Assembly (NCBI GenBank): GCA_017979445.1
Contig: CM030710.1
Location: 17,656,248-17,720,247, forward strand
DNA from: Akebia trifoliata
Taxonomy: Eukaryota; Streptophyta; Magnoliopsida; Ranunculales; Lardizabalaceae
Length of the DNA: 64,000 bases
Direction: 5' to 3'
The notes beneath the pieces are model-generated. The model was not told the DNA's origin. It worked only from the letters and a program-made list of their open reading frames with translations, and made no database searches. Each line of letters begins with the position of its first letter. Position 1 is the stretch's first letter. The translations under genes and the position numbers were made by a program. Positions 22,693 through 36,500 of the stretch are shown one piece after another.

Positions 22693-24588
22693 CTTGGTAA
22701 GATTTCCACACTTACCATATATGAGCTCACCTTTTACATGCAAAAGTATGATCCTATGCCATGGGGTTATGGAGGACAAAATTCTATCCAACTTTGAAAA
22801 AAAAAAATTAATATTGTTTTCCACTATTGAATTTTAGTTTTAAATTTGGTAATCTATTTGAGCTCGATGATCCTTAGTAAGAGTTTAAACATTAATAAGG
22901 AAAGTTTTTTTTTTTAATAAAAGTTGCTAGTTTCCAAAAACAAAATCAAAAAATTCTCAAAGCTGTAAAAACTTCAAGGTTCTTTTCTTTTTTAAGTTGT
23001 TTTAAGGCCCTTCCCTTCGAATATTAAAAGATTAAAAAAAAATAAAAAATAAAAAACTCGAAGATTAAAAAGGCCTCGTTTAGAGTTTTAGCCTTAGCTC
23101 CCAACTTGCATGTATGGTACGCCAACTTTTACTTGTACAGAGTCGGCATCTTGCAAAGGAGCTCAAGATATAACTTTTTTGAGTGATCATCATGAGACAC
23201 AATACAATGAACCACCCACCACAAGAGCATCACTCAAGTCCTACCTAAGAGAGACTAGTGTCTTCTTGTGCGTGCGCACGGCACGTCACGTAGTATTCCA
23301 GGCTGCACAATGGTTACATGCATCACTGAATATAGGTTAAAAAAAAAAAAAGAATACGGACATATAACGTATAGTAAGGCTGAGTGAAGAGGATTTCGTT
23401 TTCAATACAAGGATGCCTTGATTCTTTCTATGAAAATGCAAGCAACAAATAAATACAGCCAACTGGAGTTGATAAAGCTAAATAATCTAAAAATAATTTA
23501 CTACATTCATACATTCAACAGTGATGATATATGTATATGTCCCCATTCTCTGATGTTATAACCTGACTGATTCCCTTTATCCGATAATTAAGTTACTAAA
23601 CTGGTTGGAATTGGAAGTTGGAGGTAACAACTTCATGTCAGAGCATTCCCCTATAGGCTACAGGAACCACACGAAAAGAAATGTTAGCCAACTCTGAAAT
23701 TCAAGATAGTAGGAATTGCTTGTTATGAAATAGGTTAAGCCAATTGGTCTTCTCCACAGTAACAAAGTTGGGGTTAGGGAATGATTCGAAAAGAGAGCTT
23801 CAGAAAAAGTTGGCAAAAGTGGAAAAAGTCATGAAAACATCGGATAAATTAAAAAAATAAAACTAATCTAATTTTTGTTAAGTATAAAAAAAATGTAAAA
23901 GATATGTATTTCATATATTAAATGATAAAATAACATTTAAAAAATGCTATAAAAAAAACTAATCTATGATTTTTTTTTTTTTTCAAAAAAAAATTTGTCC
24001 ATTTGATTTTTACAGAAGCTTCATGATTTTTGGTAAAAAGAAATAAATGTGATTTAATCAGCAACTATTAAAATCATGATTTAATCACGATTTTTGTCAC
24101 TATGGTCTTCCCAGAGTAGAGTTTTCTCACCTAGAAGAAAAATGGTAGCAGCACCTGAAGCCCACCTCTATATTTTGTAGAATTCCTTCCAGACCTAAAA
24201 TTCTACAAGAAAGAAAAGAGAGTACAAATAATACTACAAGTAGTAAAAATATGTTAAAAATAAAAGACTAATTGAACAAGTAGGATGGCTTCAGACTGTC
24301 TAAATTACATACCTGTGAGCAAATATTGTAGTTCTACATGAATGAATATATATTATCTAATATCTAGTTATTGTGTCAATCGTTTTGAACTCTGCAAAGA
24401 TGCCTTTATCTGATCTATAAAAAGGCCGCCAGCATTAGAATCCGAGTGATATCTCAAAGATTTCTGAGGCACCCACATTTTAGTATCACGATACCCAGCC
24501 AATGTTGATATACAATCTCGAATCTGCAACTGGAAAGAATCCAAGAACAGAGAAACTAAGCAAAGGAACAGCTTTTCTGTCAAGAGAA
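22693..24588. other. Intergenic; no gene seen
   Basis: AT-rich with many A and T runs; no frame has family-like sequence. The part near 24160-24588 is likely the 3' untranslated region of the helicase gene, but I see no decisive poly(A) signal. Confidence 0.5.
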
Positions 24589-27500
24589 TCAGTACTTCAC
24601 AAGAGCAGGTAATGAAGCATGAAGTTCGGCCAAGCATTGATAAATCCAATTGAGGAGTTGTTCTCTTGGTAGCTCCAGAAGAAGTTCTGCCTGTCATACA
24701 AGACAGCAAAAAACAGCAAGGAACATAAGATCATCCTATATAGCTTTCTAGTTTTATTTATTTTTAATTCTTTTTGGAGGGAGAGCTGGTCATTTGTTTA
24801 TAGGTGATGACAGGTCTTGAATCCCCCATCTGTGGTTAACTAATCCCACCAAAGAGATGTTGAAGTTGAAAAATTAACCCAATTCAATGATCACAACTAT
24901 ATGATTCAGAAAATTTTCTTATTTCATGTTTAGGACCAAAATATTGGATCGCTTTCTGGCATCAATGAAACTAAGACGTGTGTGTGAGCATCAGAAACTG
25001 ATACAAATGTCACACATTGAACCCACTAACCCCAATATGACAACATGCCCACAAATATGAATCATTTGTTGAAAGAGAACATTTAAATACTTCTGGTTAA
25101 AGATAAACATATCAGGCAATAGAATACTATAAAGATAAGTTAATATAAATTAAAATCATATATACCGTTGAAACTTGAAATAGATACCTTAATTTGGTTC
25201 TCCTCAAAAACCAGAGAATTCCGGTGAACATCGGATGTCATCGACTCTGTCATCAGCTTGAAAACTTTCTTACTCATGTTTGTTTCCATACCAACCATCT
25301 TGCCTGAAGCATATATTCTAGTAATTCCAAGATCTGCTGCCATCCTCCTCACATAAAGCTTCTTTAATAGTATCTCCATGGAGCGTGGTTCTTTTCCATA
25401 TTGGCGTCGCAGATTCTCTGTAAATTGCATTAAACTCCACGTGCCTTTTTCAGCGGCTTTCTCAGCCTCATCAATTATTTCCATGGGGTTCTCCAGATAA
25501 TTTATGTACTCAGAAGGGAGATGAGGGGTAATATTTATATCAAGCTGGCAATAGAAAAATAAATAAACAGAAAAAAGATGGTCATTATTCAAAATACATA
25601 GTAACTGGATTTCGGAAGCCCATCATAAATGTACAAAGTTGTAGACTAAGGTAAATTTACAGTTTTACTATTATAAGCCAGGGTTACCTAATTCGTTATT
25701 AAAGTACCAAACCAGTTCCCAGTGCAGTTCGCTCTTGGTTTGTACAATGCAGAGAACCTATCGAACCTCATCATTTTACGTTGGAAAATGCTTAACTCAC
25801 TTCCACTGCCATGTCAGCGTAGTGTTGACCGCAGCGTGGAAGGAAGTCAGTTTAGAACAACTCACATCTCCCTCCACATATTTATTGTATTCAAGATGTC
25901 CCCATCAATTTTCAAATTGATAGCCTACCCCTTTGACCTTAGTCTTTATTAATTGGCTAATAGAAAAAGACCAAGTACCCTCATCTTCAACCTTTAAATA
26001 ATAAAAAAACTGATTTTTTTTCTTCCCAAAATCTACCAACTTCAACATCTTTTTACCCCTACTACAACCTTCAAATACCCTCCTCTTTGTATACCCCCAC
26101 GTTTCATTATTGACTGGCAAACCACAAACCCTGATTCGAACTGAGCGAAGCCATTAATCAGGTAACATAGTTATAAACAGCTCAAATTGTCCATAAACAG
26201 AACCTCAGTGCACGTGGTGGTGGCATACATGCTGGTGACCGGACCCACCATTCAACGGATCCCACCTAAGAGAGTGCCCAAGTCAAACTCATTGATTCGA
26301 GGTTTGCTTTACATCTGAATATATAGACATTTTTATCGCCTATATTAGCTAAGAGTTCCTTTGACTGTCCAAAAGAATGTGGTACACCAGATTGGTTACA
26401 TTCATTTGGTTGGGTTGATTAATTCCTTGAGAAAACTCATCTCCTAGGTGGGACCCATCAGGTTTGAACCTTATTCACGTAACATGCACCCTGTATTCGG
26501 TATATAGATTTAATTACTATGTATATCATCAAAACATAGATTTGCATGTAAGACTTTTTCAGATATGGAAAACACCTGTACATTCTGATAAGGAACCGAG
26601 GTTAGCCGATGATCTTCAACCTGGGGAATCAAACAGATCGAAACTAAAGCCTTAAAAGTTGTATAAATTAAAAAGCTGCATCAAGTCCAGCTATCTTCAT
26701 CTTAAAGAAGTAGAGTTTTTCTTTTTAAAGTGCTGAAGCAGAAACTAGGGACATACAGTTGGTAATATATCAATCCATGAGACTATCCTCAGTTGAACAA
26801 AACAAAAGATGGAATTATGTACAATGAAAGATTAAGTTGAGAAGAGTTGGTGATAACTGTATTCATGTTTATGTATGTGAATAACAAGAAAGAAAGGCTC
26901 AGAGAACAGAGAATTTGGGCCTAACTTCCAGTATAGAGAAGATAAATTGAAATGGAATCACAACGGAGAACATACCTTGGACAAGCTCTCAAAAAGCATT
27001 TCAAAGAAAAGATCAATTCCTACATTTCCCACATCCCCGGTCTGCTGCTCACCAAAGATATTCCCAAATCCTCTTATACTCATATCCCTCTCTGCAAGTT
27101 GGAAACCTTGGCCAAGATCGCGGCATTCTTCAAGAGCTGCAAGCCTTTCCTAAAGTTCAACCACAAATAGTCATTGTACTTCAAGCCATAAAAATTATAG
27201 TCCAAATGAGTGCATTAGATCACAGCCTAGAAAACTCTGAAGAACTGATGCAAGAGAGAAAGTTGAGAAAATGAATTATAAATGATATTTGGTACATCAA
27301 AGTGGCCTACTTAGTTGACAATCAACAGCTAAGGGGAAGGTGATATAAAGGACACACCAATGCTTGATCAGACAGGAGCGACTTATCGGGGTAAAATAAG
27401 TGTGCATAAGCTTCCTTATCTGCTCGTCCCACTCTTCCACGCAGCTATTAGAATAATAGAAGTTCAAATACAATGATTAATAGTCCTGTATAAAATCCAT

Positions 27501-30500
27501 GCAGCAACATAAAAGAGAACATAGATCAATTTAACAGCATTAAGTGAAGAAGACTGAAAATCTCATTTATTTCTATTATGAATTGAACATGAATAGTAGA
27601 GGAGCATTAAAATTTTCCGTATGTATCAATGGAATTATCCCTAAAAAACATACAAGTGTGTACAACATAATAAATCAACAACTACCTCCTTAACACTACC
27701 TCTCAAGCTTTAAAACGTGATTTGTGCATTCAAAGCTCGTTTGAAAGAGCTATCTTTCCTTTGGTAAGTCCTCAAGGAGAATGCTTCACCGGGTAAAATA
27801 TCAAGAGCTTATTATTATTATTTTTATTACTAGGAATGTATATATATATTTTTTTAGGAGGGAAGCATGGAGGGGATTCAGATTTCCCATTGTGCAAGGA
27901 AAGAAAATCTAGTAAGAGAGAGGTCACTAGACACAACAAACAAAAACAAAGCAAGCTATTTCTCCTTTGATACAATATCCTCCCAGTTCTGTCTTGTGAA
28001 GTTGTAGTCTATCTCAATCTTGCTTTTCATCTTCCGATATATATTTTATTTAAACCTGCTTTGAACTTATGATTTTGGTTATTAACAAAGATAAATGCTG
28101 AATGTAAGGGTGCTCTGTTAAATGACTATTTTTTATTCCACCGAAGAAAGAAAGCCCATACATGAGGCAGGTGTCAAACAAGGAGGTTCAGTCTCTCCTT
28201 TTTGGCAATTGTACTACTGACACTACCATTTCTTGTTGGAACTAAGGTTCCTCCAACCAACAGATTTGCCGGCACTTTCACAACTATGAGTTAAACTCTA
28301 ACCTACAAAATATTTTGATCTAACTAACTACTAATTATACATATACAATAGAAACAGAAGAAGCACCAAAACCTGATATAACTGTGCCAAGCCAAATTGA
28401 TGAACATCTTGGATTATAATAGTATTAGCATTTTGAATGTCAAGCCCACTTTCTACAATGTTTGTGCATATAAGGATCTTAATTTCTCCTTGTGCAAAAT
28501 TCTCCATAGTTTCTTCAAGCTGCTTCGAGTATTGCTGCAGAAAAAGATAAATTCATGTAATCTTAATATAGTCAGTACCAGATTATCTGTGAACAATCAG
28601 CAACACAGTGAAGTATACTAATAAAAATGTTACCTTGAGACAAGATTTTAAACCTTCATCAAATCTACTTACCTTATATGTGGTGGGTTACGTATACTAA
28701 TATCTATTTTATTTGATCATGTTACTTTTGATCGAATCGTTATGGGACTTTTGATCGAATGTCTCACAAAACATGTTCACAGTTGCCCTATATATCTGCA
28801 TTTCATGTGGACTAAATATATCTTATTTTACAGGGAGAACATTTTTATGTTTAAAAAAAAAAAAAACTCAATAGTGTTAATTATGAGAGCAATGAGACAT
28901 TTGTCCGTGACTACTATAATAATTTATACATGTGTATAACAAGCGACTCCCACCTCTATGGGAATTGAACAACAAAATGCAAGAGTTAAGAGTTGTGGAC
29001 AATTCCCAGCAGAATTCCTGGGCCCAACCAAACACTGGAGTTGATTTCAGGATTTGCAACCAACTCCAACTCCGAGTAACTGCCACTTCCAAAAACACTC
29101 CCAATAAATAAGAACTATTTGTAAGTTATTTCATGTGTGAAGGCATACCATTGCAGTAAAATTGAAGAGTAGTTACATACAAAATCATACAACAATTTAC
29201 ACATGATAGATGCTTCAATTGCAAAATGGTCATATAAAATATCTTTGGAAACCAACAACGAAAATGTAAGGTTTGCTGGTCTATTAGCATTTATAAACAT
29301 TGTTTTCTTTTGACATTGCCAACCACTAGCTCTGACAACTCTAGGTAACATATATGTTATTACAAATGTCATTCTAATTTTGACAAAGAGGATCGACAAT
29401 TATTTTTACACAAAAAAGAAGAAGAAAGACAGCAGGATATTTAATGGAATTCTACAATGGTGAATAAAAGTAGATAGTACCTTTCCATGCGCGATCGCTA
29501 TTTCAACATTTGGAAATGACATCTCAAGAAATTCCTTTACTTCTTTGAGACCTGCCGCATTAGAATGGCAGAGAGCAATATCAACTAGCCAAAGCATTAA
29601 ACAACTACACTTAAATATTTTGTGAAACCCAACTAAAAATGGTAGAAGGCAAGGTATTGAAGACCATGATTATTTCTAATGAATACAAGAAGCTCCAGAA
29701 ATATTATTGCTTTAGTCCTTACAGATGATGAGATAACAAGGAAAAGCACTACAAAAGAGTAAATCCAACTCTTGAACCCATGGACCCAGGCCAGGTCCAG
29801 GCCTTGTCTCTCCCCCATGTGACAAAGTTTACTAGGCTTTACCTCATGTATTCACTCACAAGCCTAGTCTCCATGATGCCTTGGCTTGTCCCAAACAACA
29901 AGCATTAACTATTAAATTTAAATTCACCATTTTTTGGTTTGCAACACCTCCCTCATCTTCTAATAAACAAGTAACACCTTGAACTCCAATAGTTCAGATT
30001 TTAGATCACATGCCCGTTATTCTATTTCCCATACAAAAAGTAACAGATATCCAATCATGAATAATAATGTAAAAGGTCAAAAAGTGATAGAGATCCAATC
30101 ATGAATAATAATGTAAAAGGTCGATCAGGGCCTAGAAAGTCATCTTTAAGGCCTGATTTACAGACTTTAAGAAGAATTATTTGATAATTCCCCCTAAATT
30201 GACCTAATACATTGCATAGTCCTTAATTATTGATTATTTTGTGTTAATCTTGATTTGGGCCTAATTTTAGTTATTTATTTTTTATAGGTCAAAGATATGA
30301 CAGTCAACTCAACGAATCAGGAAACTTTCGCACGTTAACTACAATACAAAGTCTAGGTTAAAGGCCCAGCCCAACTTTTAGGCCCTTTTGGCCCACATTT
30401 ACCGTGCCACAGTGAATTTCCCACACAGCACAACAAAGACAGAAAAGCAATTATTGAGTTGGCACCGACTTGCTTGTTACGCAATGAATTAGGGTTTGTT

Positions 30501-33500
30501 ACGTTGAAGATATGCGAAGATATTGGAAACTTAGAGATAACCCTAATTATCTCTATAAATAGATACCAAATTAGAGCCAGAAGGGATCTTCTCTTAACTT
30601 TTTCTTTAGTTTTCTTCTTCTGTAATTTCTCTATTTTCTCTTCAAGCTTTTTAAGCTTCGTAATCATAAGGAGCAGACAGCCAGTTTTCAAATCAAGATT
30701 AATAAGAAGCATCGTTTCTCTTCCTTTCTCTTGTTTTCTCTTTAATTTTACGCTTTTCATTAACTTGCAATGATCTGTGGCTAGACCCTCCATTACAGAT
30801 GTTGAGGCAGCTAGGAGTAAGATACTCATATTTGGATGATTTGTGTTTTGTGTTGTTTATGTTTAATGTTTCACATGTGATCACTTTTTAGTAGTTAATC
30901 ATTAAAATTACTTTGCGTTACCTTAGTTTTGATGGTTTAGATTTAGATTAGTTCAAGTTAAATCATGTTTTATTAATAGTAATTAAAGGTAGTTCTTATG
31001 ATTTTGTCTGTCTAAGATTAATTACAAATTTCAGGTTTATATTTGTGTTTTTTATAAAATTCATCTTCCGATCCAATAACATTAGATTGTTGATTGGATC
31101 AAGATAAAAAGGACCAAACACAGACAATCTGATAAGATTGATTGTTCTTGGTGGATTTGACCGATCTAAGTCTTTTAACATTGATGATTCCATCTTTTAC
31201 TATTTTCAATTGTTTTGATCATTATAAATCGGTTTAATTGGTTTCTTTATCTCCTCTTGTTTTAAGTCAGAAATCTAAATCTACGCTGTCTCTGTGAATC
31301 GACCCTTGCTTGCCAAGGTTTTATTTTTATTTGTTCTGTGTTATTCTATTCGATAATCTACGACGAACAAAGGTTGTGGCAGAGCAACAACAATATATTT
31401 TAATATGCCTATGGAAACAATTTGATCAAACAAAAAATGTTTAAACATTGCACAGGATGAAGACATGTCTATGCAAAAAAAAAAAAAAAAAACAAACAAG
31501 TATACCTTTGATACGAGGCAAAACATAGAAAACTTGGCCACCACGATCCAACTCAAACTTGACGGCTAATAAGCTTTTTTCCTCACTATATGCTGAAAGA
31601 TGAGTTTTTATAGGAACTCTTTCCGGTGGTGGGGTCGAAATTAAACTGAAATGTAAATAAAAGAATTTTTATGGGAACGTCAAAATTTAACAAACTGAGC
31701 CATTAGGCTGAATGCATTCTTTAATAGGGTGATGTTCATTGATTCTTACATAAATCAATGGAATTTTCATCCTATACACATTATTTTCATTGATTAAAAT
31801 ATGTCAGGCAGCTCAATTCCTTTGATATCGGCATGAATGAGAAATAAAACAATAATCTCATACTACCAAAGATAAAGCAACTTAAGAAACAAGAACAGAA
31901 AACTTCACATTCAAATCCATGACAAGTTAATACCTAGCGTCACGAAACCCGGTCAATGCTAAGTAAAGAGTTCGTGGTATAGGTGTTGCAGAAAGAGTGA
32001 GGACATCAACTGAAGTTTTGAATGAAGCTATTTTCTCCTTTTGTTTGACGCCAAACCTCTGTTAAAAAAACAAGAACACATGGAAGCCAAGAGTTCTTCA
32101 AAGAGTTACGTAAAACAACAGAAAGCTTTAAAAACAAGATCGAAGGATATCTAAGGAATTAAATATTTCAACCTCTAGATTTCTTCTGTTTCTTTCTTCA
32201 TTTTGCTTTAATAAGTCCTACTTTTTCATTGGATGTCATTATTTTAAGGTTTCATTTTTCCAGTGAATAATGGATTCTATTGATGATAAAGGAAGAGAAA
32301 AATAAAATCTTGTCATATAACATCAATGTACAAATATGGACATTTTAATAGGCATAGACTGCTCCATAAACATTTAACTTATGTGTCATCTTCCTTAACA
32401 GGAGTACAACACTAATTTTGTTGATGAAATTATCAACCATTGATTAAGATAAGATTTTCAGCTTGGTTTGAAAGTTAGACAATACTTCAAAAATATAGTT
32501 GAGGGAATCATATAAAAACAAAAAATAAAAATAAACTGCTTGAAGTATTTTAACAGTTAAAAAAAAAAGGACAAATTTATAAGCAAACATGCAGAATCAG
32601 CTAAAATTGTTCATATAGAAGTATTAGATGCTTGTTTAAAGGCCCTCTAAGCAAAGATAACCAATAAACTAATTTGATCAATGAATAGAATTAATGTTAA
32701 GCCAACTCCATATGATAAAAATTCATCAATGTGTTAGGCAACTCTATTGCTAAATGTAAAAAATGCATAGCCAATCCAACTCTGAAACTCTTACATTTCA
32801 TTATAAATTTCAATCACCAAATTTTGAACAAAGCACACATCCTATGTCAATTTCTCCTATCTTAGTACTGTTGTTCCCATTAATAAAATTATCAATGATC
32901 AAAAATCGTTTCTTTCAATTACCCAAGAAACTAAGCAAGTGAAAATGCAACACACATGGGGAGGTTCATGTCATACAAAAGCAATGCAGAACTAGAGGGA
33001 CACCTGTTCCTCATCAACAACAAGTAGGCCAAGATTGTTATAGACCACCCGATTCCCAAGAAGTGCATGTGTCCCAACAATGATATCCAAATTCCCGTTT
33101 TTAATCATTGAAAGATACTCCTCTTTCTCTGCCTTGGTCTGCATATTGCAAAAGGTTAAATGTCAAATATGTGTATACATATACCAAGTGGGTAAAAATG
33201 AGAAAAGATTCAAGCATATCACCACTGTGGAAGAAATAATTTCCATTACTTAATTAATTTATATTTCCTAACTAGAGACTTAAATATTCTCAAAAATCAT
33301 GATATACAACTTTCCTATTTTAATGACGTCCAAAAATGATTCGGTGTATCTCATGTACATTTAATCAAGCACCTCTATAATCTAAGAAACAACATCCATC
33401 ATAACAGCCAGTTAAGATTTTTATAACATCACCATTATTAAAGCCTATTCCAAAAATTTGGGGTCAGCTGGAGGAACCAGTTCCTCCATTCAATTCTGTC

Positions 33501-36500
33501 AAAAGCCATATCTTCTGCTAATTTTAGAACCTCAGGATGAAGCAAACAAGAATGAGTCTTCTCTATTGAGTGTAAGCATTAGTTCAAAATGCCAATATAA
33601 TATAGGTTATCTAACCGAAAGATGGTTATCGGTTCAAGGATGCAAGGTGACCTTGCATCACATTGGACCGATGAGGAGTACATAAGTTAAAGAAAAAAAC
33701 TATTGAAGGACCATTACCTACCCTAAAAACACATGGAGGCAAACACGGCAATTATAGGAAGGCTTATAAGCCAATATCTCCATGTATTATTATTAGCATA
33801 TTACTTAATAAAATGATACAACAAAATAACGTTTTATGAAAATAGGATTGGATTTAGTTAGGATAGTTAGCATAGTTATGTATAGGTAACTACTTGCACT
33901 TATTAATATTTCTCTATTTAATGGAATCCCACTAAAACCAAATCATCCAGTTACTTCAGATTATTCAAAAGTCTAACATAGCATCCAAGCCATTGATCGT
34001 CTAACCAAGCTCTAAGACCTAGGTGTCCACTGGCAGATGGGCATCACTACCCGTCTGGCCAAAATATACTCTTTCTGTTCAATATTGTGATCCTGATGGA
34101 CCCCTACACCACCTCTGCCTCATTTACTTTCACCCAAGCCATATATCCTCATTGATCATTTTCTTCATCATTCATATGCAATGCCTGTGCTGATGGGAAC
34201 TACCAATGATTGCCTGCTCATGTCCATTTTCTAAATCACCCACGAACACAAAAACCACACACTAGCCGTAGCCCACGACCCCTTTAAGTTTGGTTCTTGG
34301 CTTCAGAAGTAGTTTCCTATTAACCAAAGATCCTAAACAACTTGTTTCCTTTGAACGGTTTTCCAGTTCAATTGATTCCGACTAATGAATTTGGTTGAAC
34401 ATTGAAGAAGATAACCCCCTTCCCCCAAAAAAACAAAAGAAAGTTCTATTGTGAGCAAGTGAACCTTTTCCTATTTCATCCCATTACAATATTAGAGCCC
34501 AAAGTCCAACCCACTATGACAATAGTCCAAAAAAGCCCATGTGATTAAGCTCAGTTCTCTCCTCTGTTTTGTTTGTGTAAGAAAAATACCAAAAACTTAA
34601 AATAAATAAAAAACCATTTCTTATGAGTATCAAATAGCCTAAGCCTCATCAACCAATGTTAAGCCCACAATGATGCCTATCTTGAGTCCATGTTAAGGCC
34701 CGATAGGGGCCATGGGCGATGCTTGACCCCACGCTAGAGTCAAAATAAAGCAAATTTGCGTCCAGTAGAGACCATTTGATCATAGGATCATTTTCGGATT
34801 AAAAATCCAATAAGTTTCAGTCCTAGCCTAAATTGATCATGGCCCAATCACGTCACATTTGAGTTGAGCATATTGCTCTTCCTCCTCTTCAACACATGTG
34901 GGCATATCATCTCTCTCTCTCTCCCAGGCAAACAATTTGAATGCAACTCTTCACTTTCATCAACATACATTTGGCAATCACTCTTCAACAGACAGGCGGT
35001 GACCTCAAACAAGTATGTCAGACATTTCTGACAACCCTCAACAATTTAATCAATCACACCAAAAGGTGTAACCAAATATACGTTCCTTATTTAAAAAAAA
35101 TGTGACTGAGGGAGGATATTAATATATTACTTATTATAATAAGATATCAAATCATGTTTTATGAAAAATAAGATGAAGTATTTAGGGTAGATGAGATAGT
35201 TATACATATGGTTATATACCAACTTGCACTTATTTACACCCCCCCCCCCCCCCCCTTTAATGGAATGGAATTTCACCGAAACCAAATCATCCGGTTATTT
35301 CAGATTATCCATAAATGATAAATGTCAACATAAGTAGAAATCATATCAAAATACATTAAGACTATAAAAGCACTAGCTAAACAACACCAAAAGCAACAAA
35401 ATAAAGATTATGATTTTCTCCCAATAGCAGTGCTGTTTGTCCAATGTGCTTATTCAACTAAAAAATTTAAAAACAACACAAAACAAGATGAAAATGCCCA
35501 GTCATTTCAGGCCTCGGTGGAATGGGACCTTAGAACTGTCCATGGTAACAGGTGGAATAGCAGAAAAGGCAATTTTAGTAGAAAAATAAAGATGTCTGCA
35601 CCCATCACCTCTAGTTTTCACTAGAACTTGGTTTCAATATTACTAGTGCAGAAAGACTAGAAACACACTTTATCAAATGTAATTTATTCTGAGTGCATAC
35701 TTCACACAAATTGAATTTAATAAGAGCTGATGACAGAAAGTAGAGGCCAGAATTGCTTTCCAGATTCTAGATGGTCTGTCTATCTTGCATCGGCGAGTCA
35801 CCATCGCCCTCAAAGCCTACAGTGAAAGCTTTCCAGCAAGACGAACTCTCCGATAGTTTTGAAGCTTCAATCCTAATTGATGCCTCTAATTCGATGAGCT
35901 GGCCTTTAAAAAGCAAAGTACTTCCGACAAAGGAGGTTGGTTTCAGAACTAGAAGCCGCATTATAGATGTTGATTTCATGCTGCTAAGGAAGCCTGGTCT
36001 TTCGTGTAAGCTTAGGTACAAAAACTATGCCCTTGAGCTGGTTTAGGGGACTTACCGCTCCAAGTCGGGATAGGAAAAGAAAAACAGATACCAATTTATT
36101 GGTGGAATGCAAAGATATCATGTGAAAGACATTTATAAAATGATGACAAAATACTTATCAAACAAAAGCAAAGATGATGAAATCTTAGCATATGGTGAAT
36201 CTTAAAAGATAAACTTTACATACCTGAAACCTGCTTAAAAGTCCAACATTGATATGAGGATACTGAGAAAAGCGCTCAGAAACAACATCAAAATGTTGTT
36301 TTGCTAGAACAATTGTTGGCGCTAGAACCATAGCTTGTTTCCCTGCTGAAACAACACAAAAGATAGCACGAAGGGCAACTTCAGTTTTACCAAACCCAAC
36401 ATCTCCACAAATCAATCTGTCCATTGGGGTTTCCCTCTCAGTCAGATCCTTTTCAACATCAATGAAAGCCTGAAAAATGAAAAGTAAAATGATGCATAAT

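Noticed and set aside
23110..23340. 76-codon frame with several Cys/His residues
   Set aside because: Isolated, no partner domains, no homology recognised; treated as chance.
24368..24709. 113-codon frame over the last helicase exon
   Set aside because: Different frame from the exon; the correct frame gives the conserved C-terminus [15 protein letters not shown] and stops at 24589-24591.
26755..26805. First candidate for the helicase microexon (reads [12 protein letters not shown] in one frame)
   Set aside because: No proper acceptor in the needed phase; 26576-26620 has both splice sites, correct phase and the expected sequence.
30353..30829. 158-codon minus-strand frame in a helicase intron
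   Set aside because: Lys/Leu-rich low-complexity sequence lying on an LTR-like segment; no family resemblance.
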